Assembly (NCBI GenBank): GCA_015179125.1 | Contig: WHVA01000443.1 | Span: 1-64,000 of the forward strand | Source of the DNA: Gautieria morchelliformis | Lineage: Eukaryota; Basidiomycota; Agaricomycetes; Gomphales; Gomphaceae | Direction of reading: 5' to 3' | Length of the DNA stretch: 64,000 nt | Notes under the pieces: model-generated | Told to the model about the DNA's origin: nothing | Database searches by the model: none | Seen by the model: only the letters and a program-made list of their open reading frames with translations | Shown: one piece after another, positions 38,741 through 51,260 of the stretch | Layout: each line of letters opens with the position of its first letter | How positions within the stretch are numbered: the first letter of the stretch is position 1 | Made by a program: the position numbers and the translations under genes

Positions 38741-39570
38741 CGCAGACGCAGACCAGAGCCGCCATGCGGTTGGACCGCCCTCCACGCGGGGCTGGCGCTC
38801 CTCTGGCACAGACACGACGTGGCCACCTCCCACACCCCGTTCCAGCACGGAAGGCGTTGCGTGCCGCGTGGTGGTGGGGCCGCAGCCGATGCGGTGGCGA
38901 GGTGCAGGGCGGGGTGGAGGGGGTCGCAATGTGCGCGCCCGGGGGCTGTCGAGCTCGATCCGCGATGGCGGCGGCAGGTCCGCACCCGTAGCCGTGAGTG
39001 TGAGGCGTGAGTGGCGTGTCTCCGCGACGCGCGGACGGGTGCAGAGCGTAGGCCCGGAGCAGTGGTCGCATCACAGGAGGCGATCCCCACCTACCCCGAG
39101 CTCCCGAGCTCGCGCCTCGCCGAGCCCGATCGTCACGACGGCACGACGCACGCCACACACGCGCCGGCAATCCAGCACTCCCCATCCAGCACTCCCCACC
39201 CACCCACAAACCATCTTCTCGATCCGTGCCGTGATGCATGGAGTTAGCGGTGATGCATAGAATTAGCCATGATGCGTGGCATTATCACGCCGCAATCCAT
39301 CCTGATTCCCGCAGGCCACGTCCGAGCCTACCCGGCCGGGGATCCGCCAGCCAACCACACACACATCCCTCTCTCAGTCTCTCCCTGAGGCCCTGAGGCC
39401 TGAGTCCTGAGGCGTGGTCACGTGGATCACGATCTGCGCCGTGATGGAAAGCCATCAGCCATAGACAGATCAACGCATATCTCTTCCTGACGCCACGATC
39501 GTGTGCCGTGATGCATGGACCTAAATTATCCCGCTCCGACTTGATCCAATGGGTAAGCTTCTCTGACGAC
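38741..39570. other. GC-rich stretch, no supported gene
   Basis: Long frames exist on both strands (for example 38592-39260 plus and 38649-39239 minus), but they are products of high GC, are rich in Arg/Pro/His, and overlap each other. GTGATGCATGGARTTA-like units recur near 39230-39290. Confidence 0.4.
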
Positions 39571-39574
39571 GCGG

Positions 39575-40640
39575 CCGCATCGTAGCGGCGGCACCCGCAC
39601 CCACCATCCAGAATCCTGATCCCATTGGCCCACCCCGGTCAAGTCTCACCTCGCGCCTCCGAGTGGCGCGCGTCGATCCTCACGACCCACCAGCACGGCA
39701 GACGACAGAAGCCTTCCCGGAACAACCTCGTCCCTATCTTTAGCACGCTCGCTTCCATTGATGGTAACCTGCAAGCTCATCCCACAACCCGTCTCTTGAG
39801 GCTTCCTGGACCAACGACTCAGTATCGATTATCCGTGGAAGGTCACGGTGCCGTGATGGACATCATCACGCTCCACGCTCCACGCTCCAAACTCCCTGCT
39901 CCAAGCCCCAAGCCCCAAACCCAACCTCGCACCACCTCCAAGCTTCCCTACCAAGCCACACGATGTGACGCGCCCCCGCGGCGTGCTTGTAGTAGTAGTA
40001 GTACCGTGAGGTCACGCTGTGCCCCCTGCCTCAAGTGCGTCGGTCTACTACTAGGTATGCAGGCCCCAAGCTCCTCCTCCGCGGCCGCATCATCATAGCA
40101 GGGGCGGCACCCGCACCCGCACCCACCTTCACGGCATAATCCAGAATCCAGAATCCCTAATCCAGCCCACTCGCCCCCTTCAAGCTACACGCTTCAAGTC
40201 TCACCTCGCGCCTCCGAATGGTCACCGAGTGGCGCGCGTCGATCCCCGAGCACGACCCACGACTCAGGCTCACGCCACACCCTCCCAGGAGATCCACGGC
40301 ACCAGCACAGCACTGAGCAGACGACAGAAGCCCGGCCTCCACGGAATAACTTCGTACACAGCAAGCGCGGCGCGGTTCTACTGATCGCCAAGCCCAGCCC
40401 CACCCCACCCCACAGGCTAGACCCGTCTCCGTAGCCTTCCCGAACCAACGACTCAAGTACTCATCATGCATCATCCGCGGCACGTGCCGTGATGTCCCGG
40501 GCCATCAAGGCTCCACGCTCCACGCCCCAAGCTCCCAATTCCCAATTCCCAATTCCCAAACTGCCAACCAAGCGTACAGTAGCACCGTAACCTTCCGAGC
40601 CATGAAGGCGTGTGCCGCCTCAAGTGCGTCGGTCGGCCGC
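39575..40640. repeat. Diverged direct duplication, period about 540-580 bp
   Basis: Shared landmarks in the same order: GGCGGCACCCGCACCCAC, AATCCAGAATCC-like, AAGTCTCACCTCGCGCCTCC, GAGTGGCGCGCGTCGATC, CAGACGACAGAAGCC, ACCAACGACTCA, GTGCCGTGATG, GCTCCACGCTCCACGC and CCTCAAGTGCGTCGGTC. Unit 1 spans about 39575-40060 and unit 2 about 40095-40640. Confidence 0.75.
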
Positions 40641-41710
40641 CTCCGCGTGCCACGGCACTGACAGTCTGACGGTGACGATCAAGCGTATCACGGGGCACGT
40701 GATATATGTCACGTCACGGCGACGTCACTGGTCAGACGTGTCGGACGTTACGTCAAACGTCCGCGGCCTCGGGCTCGGCCTCGGCAACGTGGACGTGGAA
40801 CGTGGAGCTGGGTGGACATGGCACCGCTGGCTGGCTGGCCGCGGGGTGCATGGAGTGCCAGGCAGTGGTGATTCGAAAACTTCCTGAGTCTTGACGATTG
40901 CGCACACGGGCCACGCACGGTGCGGACTAAGATCTGGCTGAAAGGCTAAAACGTCTAAAACGGACACGGTAGCGGCGACGTGTGCCCGAGGATGATCCAC
41001 GATTCACGATTCCACGGACCGGCCGCGGGGCGCGTGCTGGGACCGTGATGGACACGGCGTCCGATGATTCTGTTCTGCGGGTCGTGGCGGCGTGGCGTGT
41101 CGTGTCGTGTCGTGTCGATCGTGTCGTGTCGTGAGGCGTGACTGGGGAGGTGCGCGTCGGACGCAGGCAGGCAGCCCTCGTGTCGTGTGCATACATTAAC
41201 GATTAACATTAATTGCATCCGTATCCGCATCCGCATTCGCAACGCGTGCCATCAACATCAACACACAAAACGCACTATTCCTGGCGCAACGAGGCAGCAG
41301 CCATTGCAACATCATGAAAAAAAATTTTTTTTGGCGATCGTACGCATACTTTACAGAAAAAACAATGCGGGGTAAAATATTTCTATCGAGACAAGGTGGG
41401 CATGTGGGGAATTTCGTAGCGTATATACTAGCTGTTGGTAGTAGCGAGACATCCGGATCCGAGCAGAGCAGGAACAGAGGCAGAAAGAGTATAGAGAGTA
41501 GAGAGCATGCAGATAGAATAAGACGAAACCCCAATCCAAATCCAAATCGAAATCCATCCAAATCCGACGCGAAAGACACGAGCAAGCTACGACTGAAAGG
41601 CGATCTATGAGCTATTACACCCCGTGCGCGTGCCCTCTGAGAGTTGATACAGTTTATTACACCCGCGCCACACTCCGCTGTGCGCGCATTACCCCTCCCC
41701 TTTTCCGCGC
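40641..41710. other. Region downstream of the zinc-finger gene
   Basis: Contains TGTCG pentamer repeats (41096-41135), RTCCGCAT repeats (about 41215-41245) and an A8T8 palindrome at about 41318-41333. The 3' untranslated region and polyadenylation site of the minus-strand gene should lie in the right part. Confidence 0.4.
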
Positions 41711-43200
41711 CTATCCCGAGTAATGATATCGCGCGCCGACTCCAACGCCGACGCCGACGCCGACACCAAGCCCGCCGCCCATGCTGCCCAAGCCACTCCC
41801 CAGGCCATTCCCCATCCCGCCGCCCATCCCGCCGATGCCCTGGTTGTGTGTGTGTGTGTGCGCCGGGGCGTGCGCGAGCCCAGACGACATGCCGCCCATG
41901 GACGCGAGCCCGCCGGACGACATGCTGCTGCTGCTGCTCCCCATCGCGGCCATCCCGCCGCCCGTGGAGGACAAGCCCATCCCGCTGGGAGAAGACCCCG
42001 CCGCGAGCCCATGCAGCCCGCTCCACCAGGCGGACGAGCTGGTGTTGGCGGTGACGGCGGTGGGGTGCTGCGTCGCGGGGCCTGCGGAGGCGGAGGTGGC
42101 GTAGGGCGCGGGCTCGTACGAGGGGTAGGGGCCGGGGTGCTGCTGCTGTTGCTGGTGCTGCTGCTGGTGGGCGTGGCTCTGCTGGTGCGGCTGGTGGTGC
42201 GCGAGCTGGGCACTATGCTGCTGCACGCGCATGCCCCCGAGGCCCTGGTGCTGCTGTTGCGCCTGGAGCGCGTGTATCGGGGGGAGCGTCGGGAGGTGCG
42301 TCTGCTGCGTCTGCGTCTGATGTTGCGTCTGCTGTTGCGTCTGCTGCTGCTGCTGCGCGAACGACGCGGCGTACTCGCGCTGCTGCTGCGCGGCGGGGGC
42401 GTACGCGTACGCGGACTCCTGCGGCGAGTGCGTGCGCTCATGGCTCTGGCTCTGGCTGAGCCCGAGCACGTTCATGAACGGGCTCGCGGAGGCGCTGCCG
42501 TGCGGCACGCTGCGGAGCGTCCCCGCGGCGAGCTCGGGGCTGCCGTGGGCAGAGGCGCTGGCGCTCGCGGAGGCCGAGGCGTACGACGAGTGGGGCGAGC
42601 CGGAGGAGTGGGAGGATGAGGCGCGGGAGTCAGAGCGGTGGTGCTGGTGGTAGGTGGGGTAGGGCGGCGGGTGGGGGCGGCGCGGGGCGAGGGGCGGTGG
42701 GAGGAGGGGCGCGCGCGCGAGGGGAGGGGGGCTATCGGGGGCGTCGTCCGCAGGGTGCTTGCGGGACGACGCAGAGTCCGCGTGGTGGTGCATGGGGACG
42801 TGTGCGGGCGTGTGGCGGGGGTGTGGCACGGTGGGGAGCTGGTCATCCGGGGCGAGGGACATGGAGAGGGCAGATTTCTTTTTCTCGGTGCGGGAGCGGG
42901 TGGACGATGTGCGGCGGGAGCCGGGGGAGAGGTGGATGCGGTAGCTGCGCAGGGTCAGTGAGGGAACACAGGGACAGCACGGCACACTCACTGCTGCTGG
43001 AGGTTGTCCTGGCGTGAGCAGCGGGTCTCACAGCCTGGGAAGGGACACTTGTGGTTGCGCTCGCCGGTGTGGACGCGGATATGGCGGGCGAGGTGGCCGG
43101 AGGTGGTGAACGCGCGGGCGCAGGTGGGGCATGCGTGGCGTTTCTTGGGGTCGCCTTGGGACGACGAGGCAGGCTGCGGGAGGACGCTGAAATGGGACAT
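41711..43200 (-). CDS. NRG1-like C2H2 zinc-finger transcription factor
   Basis: Two exons: 42992-43200 (ATG 43198-43200) and 41711-42944, with a 47-bp intron (GTGAGT...GCGCAG) at 42945-42991. The join is in phase and gives 480 residues. Two adjacent C2H2 fingers (C24, C27, H40, H44 and C52, C57, H70, H74) with F-T-T-S-G-H-L-A-R-H and S-R-Q-D-N-L-Q-Q-H-Y-R-I-H match the Nrg1/Nrg2-type repressors of yeasts. The intron splits the codon of H70, a zinc ligand. The rest is low complexity: Ser/Pro/His stretches, long Gln runs (about residues 210-310) and a Gly/Met/Ser/Val-rich C-terminus. It should act in the nucleus as a sequence-specific regulator, possibly of glucose response or morphology by analogy. 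Further C-terminal introns are possible. Confidence 0.85.
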
Positions 43201-43287
43201 GGCGATGGTGTGTGGCGAACGTCGCTCTTGCGTTAAGTATCTGCACGCGGCGATACTCGACCGACCGGGATATGCGATCCCCCGTCC

Positions 43288-43293
43288 TTTATA
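43288..43293 (-). promoter_or_regulatory. TATA box of the zinc-finger gene
   Basis: TATAAA on the minus strand, 88 bp upstream of the start codon, in the context GTTTATAAAGGACGG. The 10.5 kb beyond it up to TMA22 contain no recognisable gene and could include regulatory DNA. Confidence 0.55.
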
Positions 43294-46200
43294 AACACCG
43301 GCGCTGCAGACCCCGGAGACACTCGCCCCACGTGCGCGCGCCACGGCCCCGGGACAGACACCGCGTGGCACGATCAAATCGTCAATCCTCGGGCATCACG
43401 TAAGCCTTGTCATCACATCGTGTCAACAGGCACCCCGCTAGCGACCGTGCCCGCTTAGCCGCCCGATCACCCCGTAGGCGCCCCGCAGTCGTGGACCGCC
43501 ATGCGCGGCTAGTCGCGCGCAACGTCCTCGCCCGGACGTCCGCATATGGCGCGTCCGCCGTGGTGTTGCACCCCCAGTCATCCCCAGTCATCCCCATCCG
43601 CGAGACCCCCAGCTCGCATCTTAGTCGTGGACGTCCTCACATCACCCCATCGTCTGCTGCACGCGGCCGAGCCCCGATTTCAATTAAAATAATGCCTCCC
43701 CGGGGCATCTCGATGCGCTGCAGGGCTGCCCCCGGACGACGTCGGGTCCATCTCCGTCTTTGGCTCTGATGCCAGCCACCCGCACATATATCGCTGCAGC
43801 CACCGCGCACGTGCCGCCAATTGCCGTCACATACGTTGCCTTAATTAAGTCACCCTCTCCAGCAGCCTCTACGCCCCCGCCGCAGTCTGGACGTCGAACG
43901 CACGCACCACGTGCCGCTCCCCGAACGGGAACGCGAGGCTTCCCCTCCATACGTTGCTCGCCATCCCCCGTGCTGCGTGCGAACCGGCACTCCGGCCGCA
44001 CGTACCGCGTCCTCCAGACATCCCCGCGCGCGCGACGCCGCGGCGACACCGCACGTCGCGCACCCACCTCCCGGCACCCTCCCATCCATCACGCAGATCA
44101 GGCTCCCGGAACAGTATCCTTATGTAACCGTCCGATGTCCGGCCAAACAACCAACTCCGCGTCCATCACCAGCCTCCACGGCCACACCGACCCGGCGCGC
44201 TTTATAGCATCAGCGGTCAATATATTATATTATCTGCCCAGCATTCGCGTACGGGAATCCCCCGTGCGCCATCGCGACCGTCACCAGCGGCTGCGACCTC
44301 AAGTTACACGTACTTACGTAATATACTCCTCTATATCGTGGAATGAGCACCTTCCATATATGCACGGGCGTGCCTCGGTACAGTAACGTCCAGCGTAACC
44401 CCTACGTCGGACGTGCGAGTCCCGCGTGCGGGGGGTGCAGGGCCAGCCGCGCCGGCCACCGAGCCCCCACCGCCCGAAGCGCACGACGCACTCCCGTGTC
44501 CCGCACGCCTCGCCTCCCCCGCGCGGAGTGCCCCGCTGCCCCCGCCACGCACCCCGCGCCCCGGCGCAGGCGAGGCTCCCGCGTATCTTATCGCTGCTGC
44601 CCGCGGTGCCGCCCTGCACCCCCTCGCCCTGCACCACGCACGGCCCGGCACGCCGCTCCCCCTGGTGCCCGCGCGGGGTGTGGATACGCAGCGCTCAGCG
44701 CGGGCGTCCTGGCGGCGGCGGCGCACGCACGCACCGTCATGCTTGGCACCCGCCTCGGACGCGGCACGTGCCACCCCGCGAGCCCGCCGCGCGCACGGGC
44801 GTGTCCGTCGATCTCGCCCACGCCGGCCAACCCGGGTTACAGTAGTAACTCCCCGGCATTCGCGCCCCGCACTCGACTATACAAAAAAAAAGGCGCAAAT
44901 TGCGCACGTCACGTACCGTGGCCGTGGCCCAGACCCATGGCTGACTCATTACTGCCATGGGCATCTATTACTAGCACTCGGGGAGATTTTCTGGTGCCGC
45001 AGCGAAGATCTTGCCTTGAAGTTTTTTTTGGGGGGGTAGTAGGAGCCCGGGAAGTCCGTGGCGACTTGAAGGTGAGCTCGGTACCGTCCTACTAGTACCC
45101 GCGAGCACCAGGCTGCGGCGTTGTACTCCGAGTCCACCATCGACCGGACTAGGAGCGGGAAGCGACAGAACGCATTCTTTCTGCTCCTACACGGCGGTCG
45201 CGGCGGAAGTAGCGGAGCAGGATCCCGCCCAAGCAGGCTGGCTGATCGCGGCATAAGCCATAATCAGCCCGCGTCGAGCTTCGAGTCTAATTAATTATGG
45301 AGCCCACTTCACGGACAAAGGCCTCACGCAGCGCCACCGGCCGTGCCCCTGTTTTTTCTGCCAGGGCCGTCCGTCCTCTGCGCTGACTCACCCGCCCCGA
45401 ACCCCGAATCCCGCATCCCGCATCCTGAGCCCGATCACGCGACCCCCTCACCGCGCCGCACTTAATTATAATTAATTGCATCTCCCATCTGAATCCGACG
45501 CCATCCATCTCCGGCGTGGCCGTCCGTGCGTGGAACACGCACGCACCCGCACATGCGCCGCGACGTCGGGATCGAGCCTGCCAGCGAGCCCTGCAGCTCG
45601 CCCCCCGCACCTGCACCCGCACCCGCACCCGCGCCCGCGGCGGCTTATCAGCGGATCTGCGCCACCGACTGCGAGCGCATGAAGCAGAAAGCATGCGACG
45701 CTGCGATCGAGCGATACCGTACTTAAATAGGAACACCGCGATCGATTATCGCTGATAAGCCAATACCCGCCTGCACCGCCGAGCACCCAGCGTGCGCCGA
45801 ACGGGCTGTCTAGTCCTTGAATCTTAGATCCTGAATCCTGAAGCATTCATGGATCTCGGCGCGTGGGGCCAGGAGCTGTGGAATGTGGCCCAGGCCGCCT
45901 CCGCTCAGCGCAGCCACGCACTGCGCGTCGCGGGTCCAATTAGAATCACGCATTGGATCGATCGAATCACTCGTCACCTGCTCTAACCTATTAAATACTT
46001 GCAGCAAATCACCACCTCGGCCGAGTCCGAGTCAGATCTCAGAGCCGGAAACGAAAACGAACAGTATACTAGGCACCAGCGGCCGCCAAGCCCGCACGTC
46101 GGAACGTCCAACGTCCGTCCAACCTCGCACGTGCTGTTAGCCACTTGTCCCGCGTCGCCCAAGAGGCTAACTAGCACTACTACTAGTCGCACCCACGCCG

Positions 46201-49200
46201 AGCACCACCCAACCTAGCCTACCCTCCCAATTATGCAAAACTCTAAACTCCCCACCGAGGCCCGATTCCCGCGACGGTGTGCGTCCGTGGGCGTGTGCGT
46301 CATTATGTTACATCGATTATCCATACGCCGAATCCCAATGTCGGAATTCGAATCTCGTTGCTCTCTTCCGATGACAACGCGGACGCTAAAAGTAATATAT
46401 ATATACTCGCCCGTGAAAAAAAAAGAAGAAAGGAAGCTCGGGCGGGTGCCATAACGATAATATCGTGTGTGGTGGATCTGTGACAAAAATTTTTTGGCGG
46501 TAAATTGGACAATGGAGTCACAGGCACGGCGCTAGCGAGAAGTTTTTTGCTTATACTAGTATCTTTTTTAAAAATAAACACAAAAAAAAATTACCACTCG
46601 GCGACTGCATCCCATCCCACTGAGAGACCCCATCGGGCCATCGTCGATTCGCAACACCCTCGCATGAGGCGCGCTGCCAAACTCACGCCAGAGACCGCCT
46701 GACGGACGGCAGCCTTCTCCTCGGCACTCTAACCTCAGATCGGCACCCGCGATTCGAATCCAGAAGCGCGCGCGCGTAGGGAGCTAGCTTCTCTTCCGTG
46801 CAAAAACGAAGTTCGTGCGTAGATCAAGGTCGGTGCACGTTCAAAGGGTCCTCTATCAATTTTCTCTGCAACGGGGCCCCCGTTTAATTTTCGTTCAATT
46901 AATGCTTGATCGACACTAGATGTGCGGCAGATCGGGAGGCGAGTTGGGGGGGGCGTAGGCGCGTGTGGGTGCGTGTGGTGTGCGCGCGCAGCCGCGTCGC
47001 GGAGCGTGCTGGGATAATAGGCAGCCTGCGCTCTCGCGCTTTTAGTGACCGCGCCCATGGGCGAAAGTGTCCTACCGCATCTGCCCCCGGCTTTGGGTGT
47101 GTTGCCCGTCGGGGACCACACCGCCGGATCCTCAGGCTGTCCAGGCGTTACTTAGTAAGTGTGCCAGATGATGCGCCCCGGCCCCGCACTTTAGTCTATT
47201 TATATAATTACTTGTGGTTCAGCAGGTCTTCCGACCTCGGGCCCCGGCGTCGTGCTCATTATGTGCACCCACGTCCTAAATCCAAATACCGAGGCAGTGA
47301 CTACCGCGCGCTCGCTCGCAGCCGCCTGAGACTCTGAGACACCGGGTAGCGGCGCCCCGCAGTATGGTACGCCTCGTGCTGGGCCGTACGCATGCGAACG
47401 GAAGCTCCATTGTGATTACTCTGCGCTTCTGCCAACGAATCACGGCTGGGCGTCAGAGGGTTCCGTAAGCCATGTGTCACGGGAGACTGGTAAGCCATGG
47501 CACGCGACATGACATTGACGCTTCTGCAACTGCAACACTTGACACTTGAGGCTTCTGATCAGACGCACCCGCCCAGCACTTCTGCAGTGTTGCGCTCGCT
47601 TCCGGGACGCTGTCGCCTCGCGCCGGCAAGCGACCACCGCGGACGGCGCCCGCCCCGAATGCTGCTTCTCTTCCTTCCCCCATCTACTCCATGGACATAC
47701 GTACGCCCGTGCCTACGGCGTGCCGCACACTACCATGAAACGCTCAGCGAGCATCGGACACACGTACACGCACGCAGCATTATGTCACGCAGCACCCGCA
47801 TCGGGCCTCCTTTGTCCTCGGCTGCCAGCCCACCCACGCGTGGGGAATAGAGCTCCCGTCGCCCGCCGGAAAAGGGTGGTGCCACGCGCGGGCCTGGGTG
47901 CGGCACCACCCTTGGCACGACCCCCGCACGCGAGGACGAGGACTGCACGCGAGGACGAAGACCGCACGCGAGAAGGTTACAAGTATAAGGCATCATTGAC
48001 GTTTCTTCCGCCCGTGATCGGCTACGCGACGCGACGCCTGGACCCCGTTCCACGCGTATGCACAAACAATACCCCAGAGACGCTGTGGCCCGGGGTGCCT
48101 GGGGAGCGCACTATGATGCCGATCCATGATCCCGCGTCTAATGCGTGATGCACGCTTGCGCGCAACGTCTATTCAATGAACACGGCTGAATGGGTGGTGA
48201 CGAGTGATTTCCAGTATCTGCAATATATAGGCACTGCATTCGGGCGCTCGACAGGGCCGCGTTTTACATGAAGTTGCCGGATTGCGATTGCGTCGCACCT
48301 TCGGAGAGAGGATCAACGTAGCGCTACAACCGTGACCAGTGAACTCAAGTATCTGCGCAATACCATGTTCAAATGCGTGACGCGTTGGCACCCGCCGTAT
48401 ACGAACGTGACGCCCATGAACCCCATGACTGCGTGCCAAATCAACGAGACTCCAGCGTAAGAGAGCTGGTAGCGTGTGTGCAATTATGTCGTGGCTGAGG
48501 CTGCCATGCCACCGTGACGTAGCTAGGGAACGATCGAGGCACGCTCAGGGTTAGCGTGCACGGCGGCAGTGCCGCCAGTGCGCCTCCTGCAGGGCCCGGG
48601 TTCTCGATCGGCCGGTGACGCCCCGGAGCTCCCAGGACCGTGCGACCCTCGTCGATGCAATCAGCCCATCCCGCACGACACACACACGCGCGTGGCGCAC
48701 CCTGATCACGATTCAGGACGGAGCGCCAGGCCAGGCATTCATTGCTGCTTGCTGTACGCGATGTGATGGTGCTGACACCCGATCTCCGCGTCTGTCGCTG
48801 CTCCGGCGCGTGCTCTGCCGGGGACGCTTCTTTGATTGCTAAGGCGCACCGCTGCCGATCACGGGGTGCTTACGGGGGTGGGATGAGGAGTGGCTGTGGG
48901 GTTGGATCGCGGGGTGGTGTGGGGAACAGCGCACCTGTTTGCAGGGCCACTTCAAGTTGGGCAGGAATCGATCAAGCACTCTGCCTGCATATCGCCTCCG
49001 CGCATCGCCCACGTCTACCGCTCGACTTGCAATGTCCACTCATAACGTCTACTAGCTTGGCTTTCAAATTCAGGCTGTTTCATATTACCGCTCCGCAGGC
49101 CGCAGCCAGCTCATGTCAGCCCCGCCGACACACTTAGTAAGTCGCCCGGGCAGAGGCCCAGTGCGAACACGGGCGGACGGCTTACCAAGATCTAACCCCA

Positions 49201-49418
49201 GATTCCCGAGTATCATGTTTCATGCTTACTTGTTCTGCAGATCGATCGATACCCCCGCACGAAAGGTGCACGGCCATTCCCAAACTCCTGCGCCCGGGCC
49301 GAGCCATCTCGCGCGCAAATTCTGGCTGACGTCGGACGTAGTAGCTAATGCGGGACGTATTCCAACTTACCTAATGCGGATTTTATGTTTAGACGGTTGG
49401 TCCGATTTTGTATGGAAT
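43294..49418. other. 6 kb without a recognisable gene
   Basis: GC-rich segments alternate with A/T runs (A9 near 44884, T8G7 near 45020, A9 near 46418, A9 near 46583). Frames are numerous but mutually overlapping and of low complexity. A three-copy repeat of about 19 bp (GCACGCGAGGACGARGA) sits at 47929-47975. Transcription-factor genes in mushrooms often have long upstream regions, which may explain this. Confidence 0.4.
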
Positions 49419-50040
49419 GCTGCGCAGTCGAGATCCGCCATTATCCGATCAACACACTTGCGCAGGGAGCGAGTCAGCGGTATGATGAAACAGTCTGCGG
49501 CGAAATACCGCTTGCGCTGACCACTTCCTATAGAGCGAGACAATTGCTATCGAACTGTAGCCGACCACCTCTTATAGCGGGACTGCGCAGTCCAGATCTA
49601 ATATTATTTGATCAACACACTTACGCGGGGAGCAAAGTATACGAGTCCCAGTCAGCGAGCGGTATGATGACACAGTCGTCGGATGTGAAATATGTCACAA
49701 ACCAAGAACCCCCCTCGCTGTTTCATCCTACCGCCGACTCCTAGCTTTGCTCCTCGCGTAGGCGTGTAAATTCAATGGCATGAATTCGGACTGCGGAGCA
49801 TTCTGTACAACATGGAACGTGTTTAGCGGGAGGAGCTGGGCCGGGGGTACCGTTGCAGACGATAAGACAGTTTGAAGGAATATCATGAATTGCATATCCC
49901 CTAGCAAATGTCTCGCGCTGTAGGAGGTGGTCGGCTACCGATGCGAGCGCATTGAACACGGCACAGCTGAGCGTGTCGCCTCGCAAGAGACAATTGCTAG
50001 GGGATATGCAACTCATAGTATTCCTTCAAATCGTCTTATA
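49419..50040. repeat. Repeat cluster with direct copies and a 53-bp inverted repeat
   Basis: A unit with CTGCGCAGTCNAGATC, GATCAACACACTT and GCGGTATGATGA is present at 49419-49494 and 49582-49677; an inverted, poorer copy lies at about 49745-49800. The arms 49862-49914 and 49987-50039 are reverse complements at 47 of 53 positions around a 72-nt centre. No ORF. It may be the remnant of foldback or MITE-type DNA. Confidence 0.65.
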
Positions 50041-50180
50041 AGCTCGGCACAGGCTGATACGAATCTTCATTCATGCGAAACGTTTACTCGGATTAACGGT
50101 TTTCAGTCGTGGAACCCTCATTATCGTCTTGTTAGTCACGGTCTGCATTACAGTCCTAACCCCCCTCCTCCTACCACGTT

Positions 50181-51260
50181 CTATATATAGGGGATCCTGC
50201 ATCATGATCCTACCCACCGCTTTCAAGTTGTTCCACCCCGCCTTTGGTCGCTGCTCTTCCGGGTGCGCGTGGTGAGCACTTGTCATGTTGACTGCTGACA
50301 AGCGGTAAGCAAAATAAATATCCAGCACCGGGCCTATTTTTTGGCTTTCACCCGGCCTTGGATCGACACCATGCCCACCGGCTAACTGTCTCAAGCTACT
50401 TGTGGCAAATCAACGAGCATTGACCGGGACCGCCGGTAAGTATGTGCCAGTGGATCAAGTATAGGGGGTTTCCACCTCCCTAGACGTTTCACCACATTAT
50501 GGATTCGAGTTCATTTCCCCTGCACACTCCTGTACGGGATCGTTGAACATGTTGCCGAATCAATCCACCCGCTCATCAATGCATCATCATTGGCCTCTTC
50601 GTGCATAGCGGTACGTGCGCTCTCTGGCCCGCTTGTCTCAGCCGTACTTGTAAAAATATTTATGCGTTCTATAGGGGATCCTACATCAGGATCATGATCC
50701 TACCCGCCGCTTTCAAGTTGTTCCCCTCCCACCTTTGGTCTGCTTTGCCGGGTGCGCGTGCTGAGTACTTACCATGTTGACTGCTGATAAGCGGCAAACA
50801 AAATACACATCCCGCACCGGGGCACACCAAATCCGCTGGCGACCCCACTGCTATTTTTGGCTTTCGCCCTCGGAGACCATGCCAGTGAGTGCCACCGGCT
50901 AACTGTCTCAAGCTACTTGCAATCTGTGGCAAACCAGCGAGCATTGACCGCCTATTAGTGCTAGTGGACGAAGCATAGGGGAAGTCCACCTCCCTAGACG
51001 TTTCACCACATTATGCATTCGAGTTCATTTCCCCTGCACAGCAAAGTGGCCACAAGGCCTTAGACTACCGCCCACCAAATACACCTGGAAATTTTGAGAT
51101 CGCCGGAACGATAAGGCGCCTGTCCGAGCATGTTGCCGAATCCATCCACCCGCTCATCAATGCATCATCATTGGCCTCTTCGTGCACAGCCGTACGTGCG
51201 CACTTGGCACTTGCCCGCTTGTCTCAGCCCGTACTTCTTGTAAAAAATATTTATGGCCTT
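50181..51260. repeat. Direct duplication, two units of about 0.5 kb
   Basis: Unit 1 (about 50181-50668) and unit 2 (about 50669-51260) share long segments: CTATAGGGGATCCT/CTATATATAGGGGATCCT, CTTTCAAGTTGTTCC, CATGTTGACTGCTGA, CACCGGCTAACTGTCTCAAG, ACCTCCCTAGACGTTTCACC, CATGTTGCCGAATC and ATCAATGCATCATCATTGGC. The units differ by insertions in unit 2 (for example near 51040-51110). No coding frame found. Confidence 0.8.

Noticed and set aside
38592-39260. Coding frames on both strands of the GC-rich stretch
   Set aside because: Frames on opposite strands overlap completely, have Arg/Pro/His composition expected from GC content, and show no motifs or introns.
41316-41335. A8T8 palindrome as terminator or origin
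   Set aside because: Simple A/T runs recur across 41-47 kb and no supporting context was seen.
41723-42619. 298-codon plus-strand frame opposite the zinc-finger gene
   Set aside because: It is the shadow of the Gln-, Ser- and Gly-rich minus-strand coding sequence.
46748-46762. tRNA B-box-like GATTCGAATCC
   Set aside because: No A box, cloverleaf or terminator fits around it.
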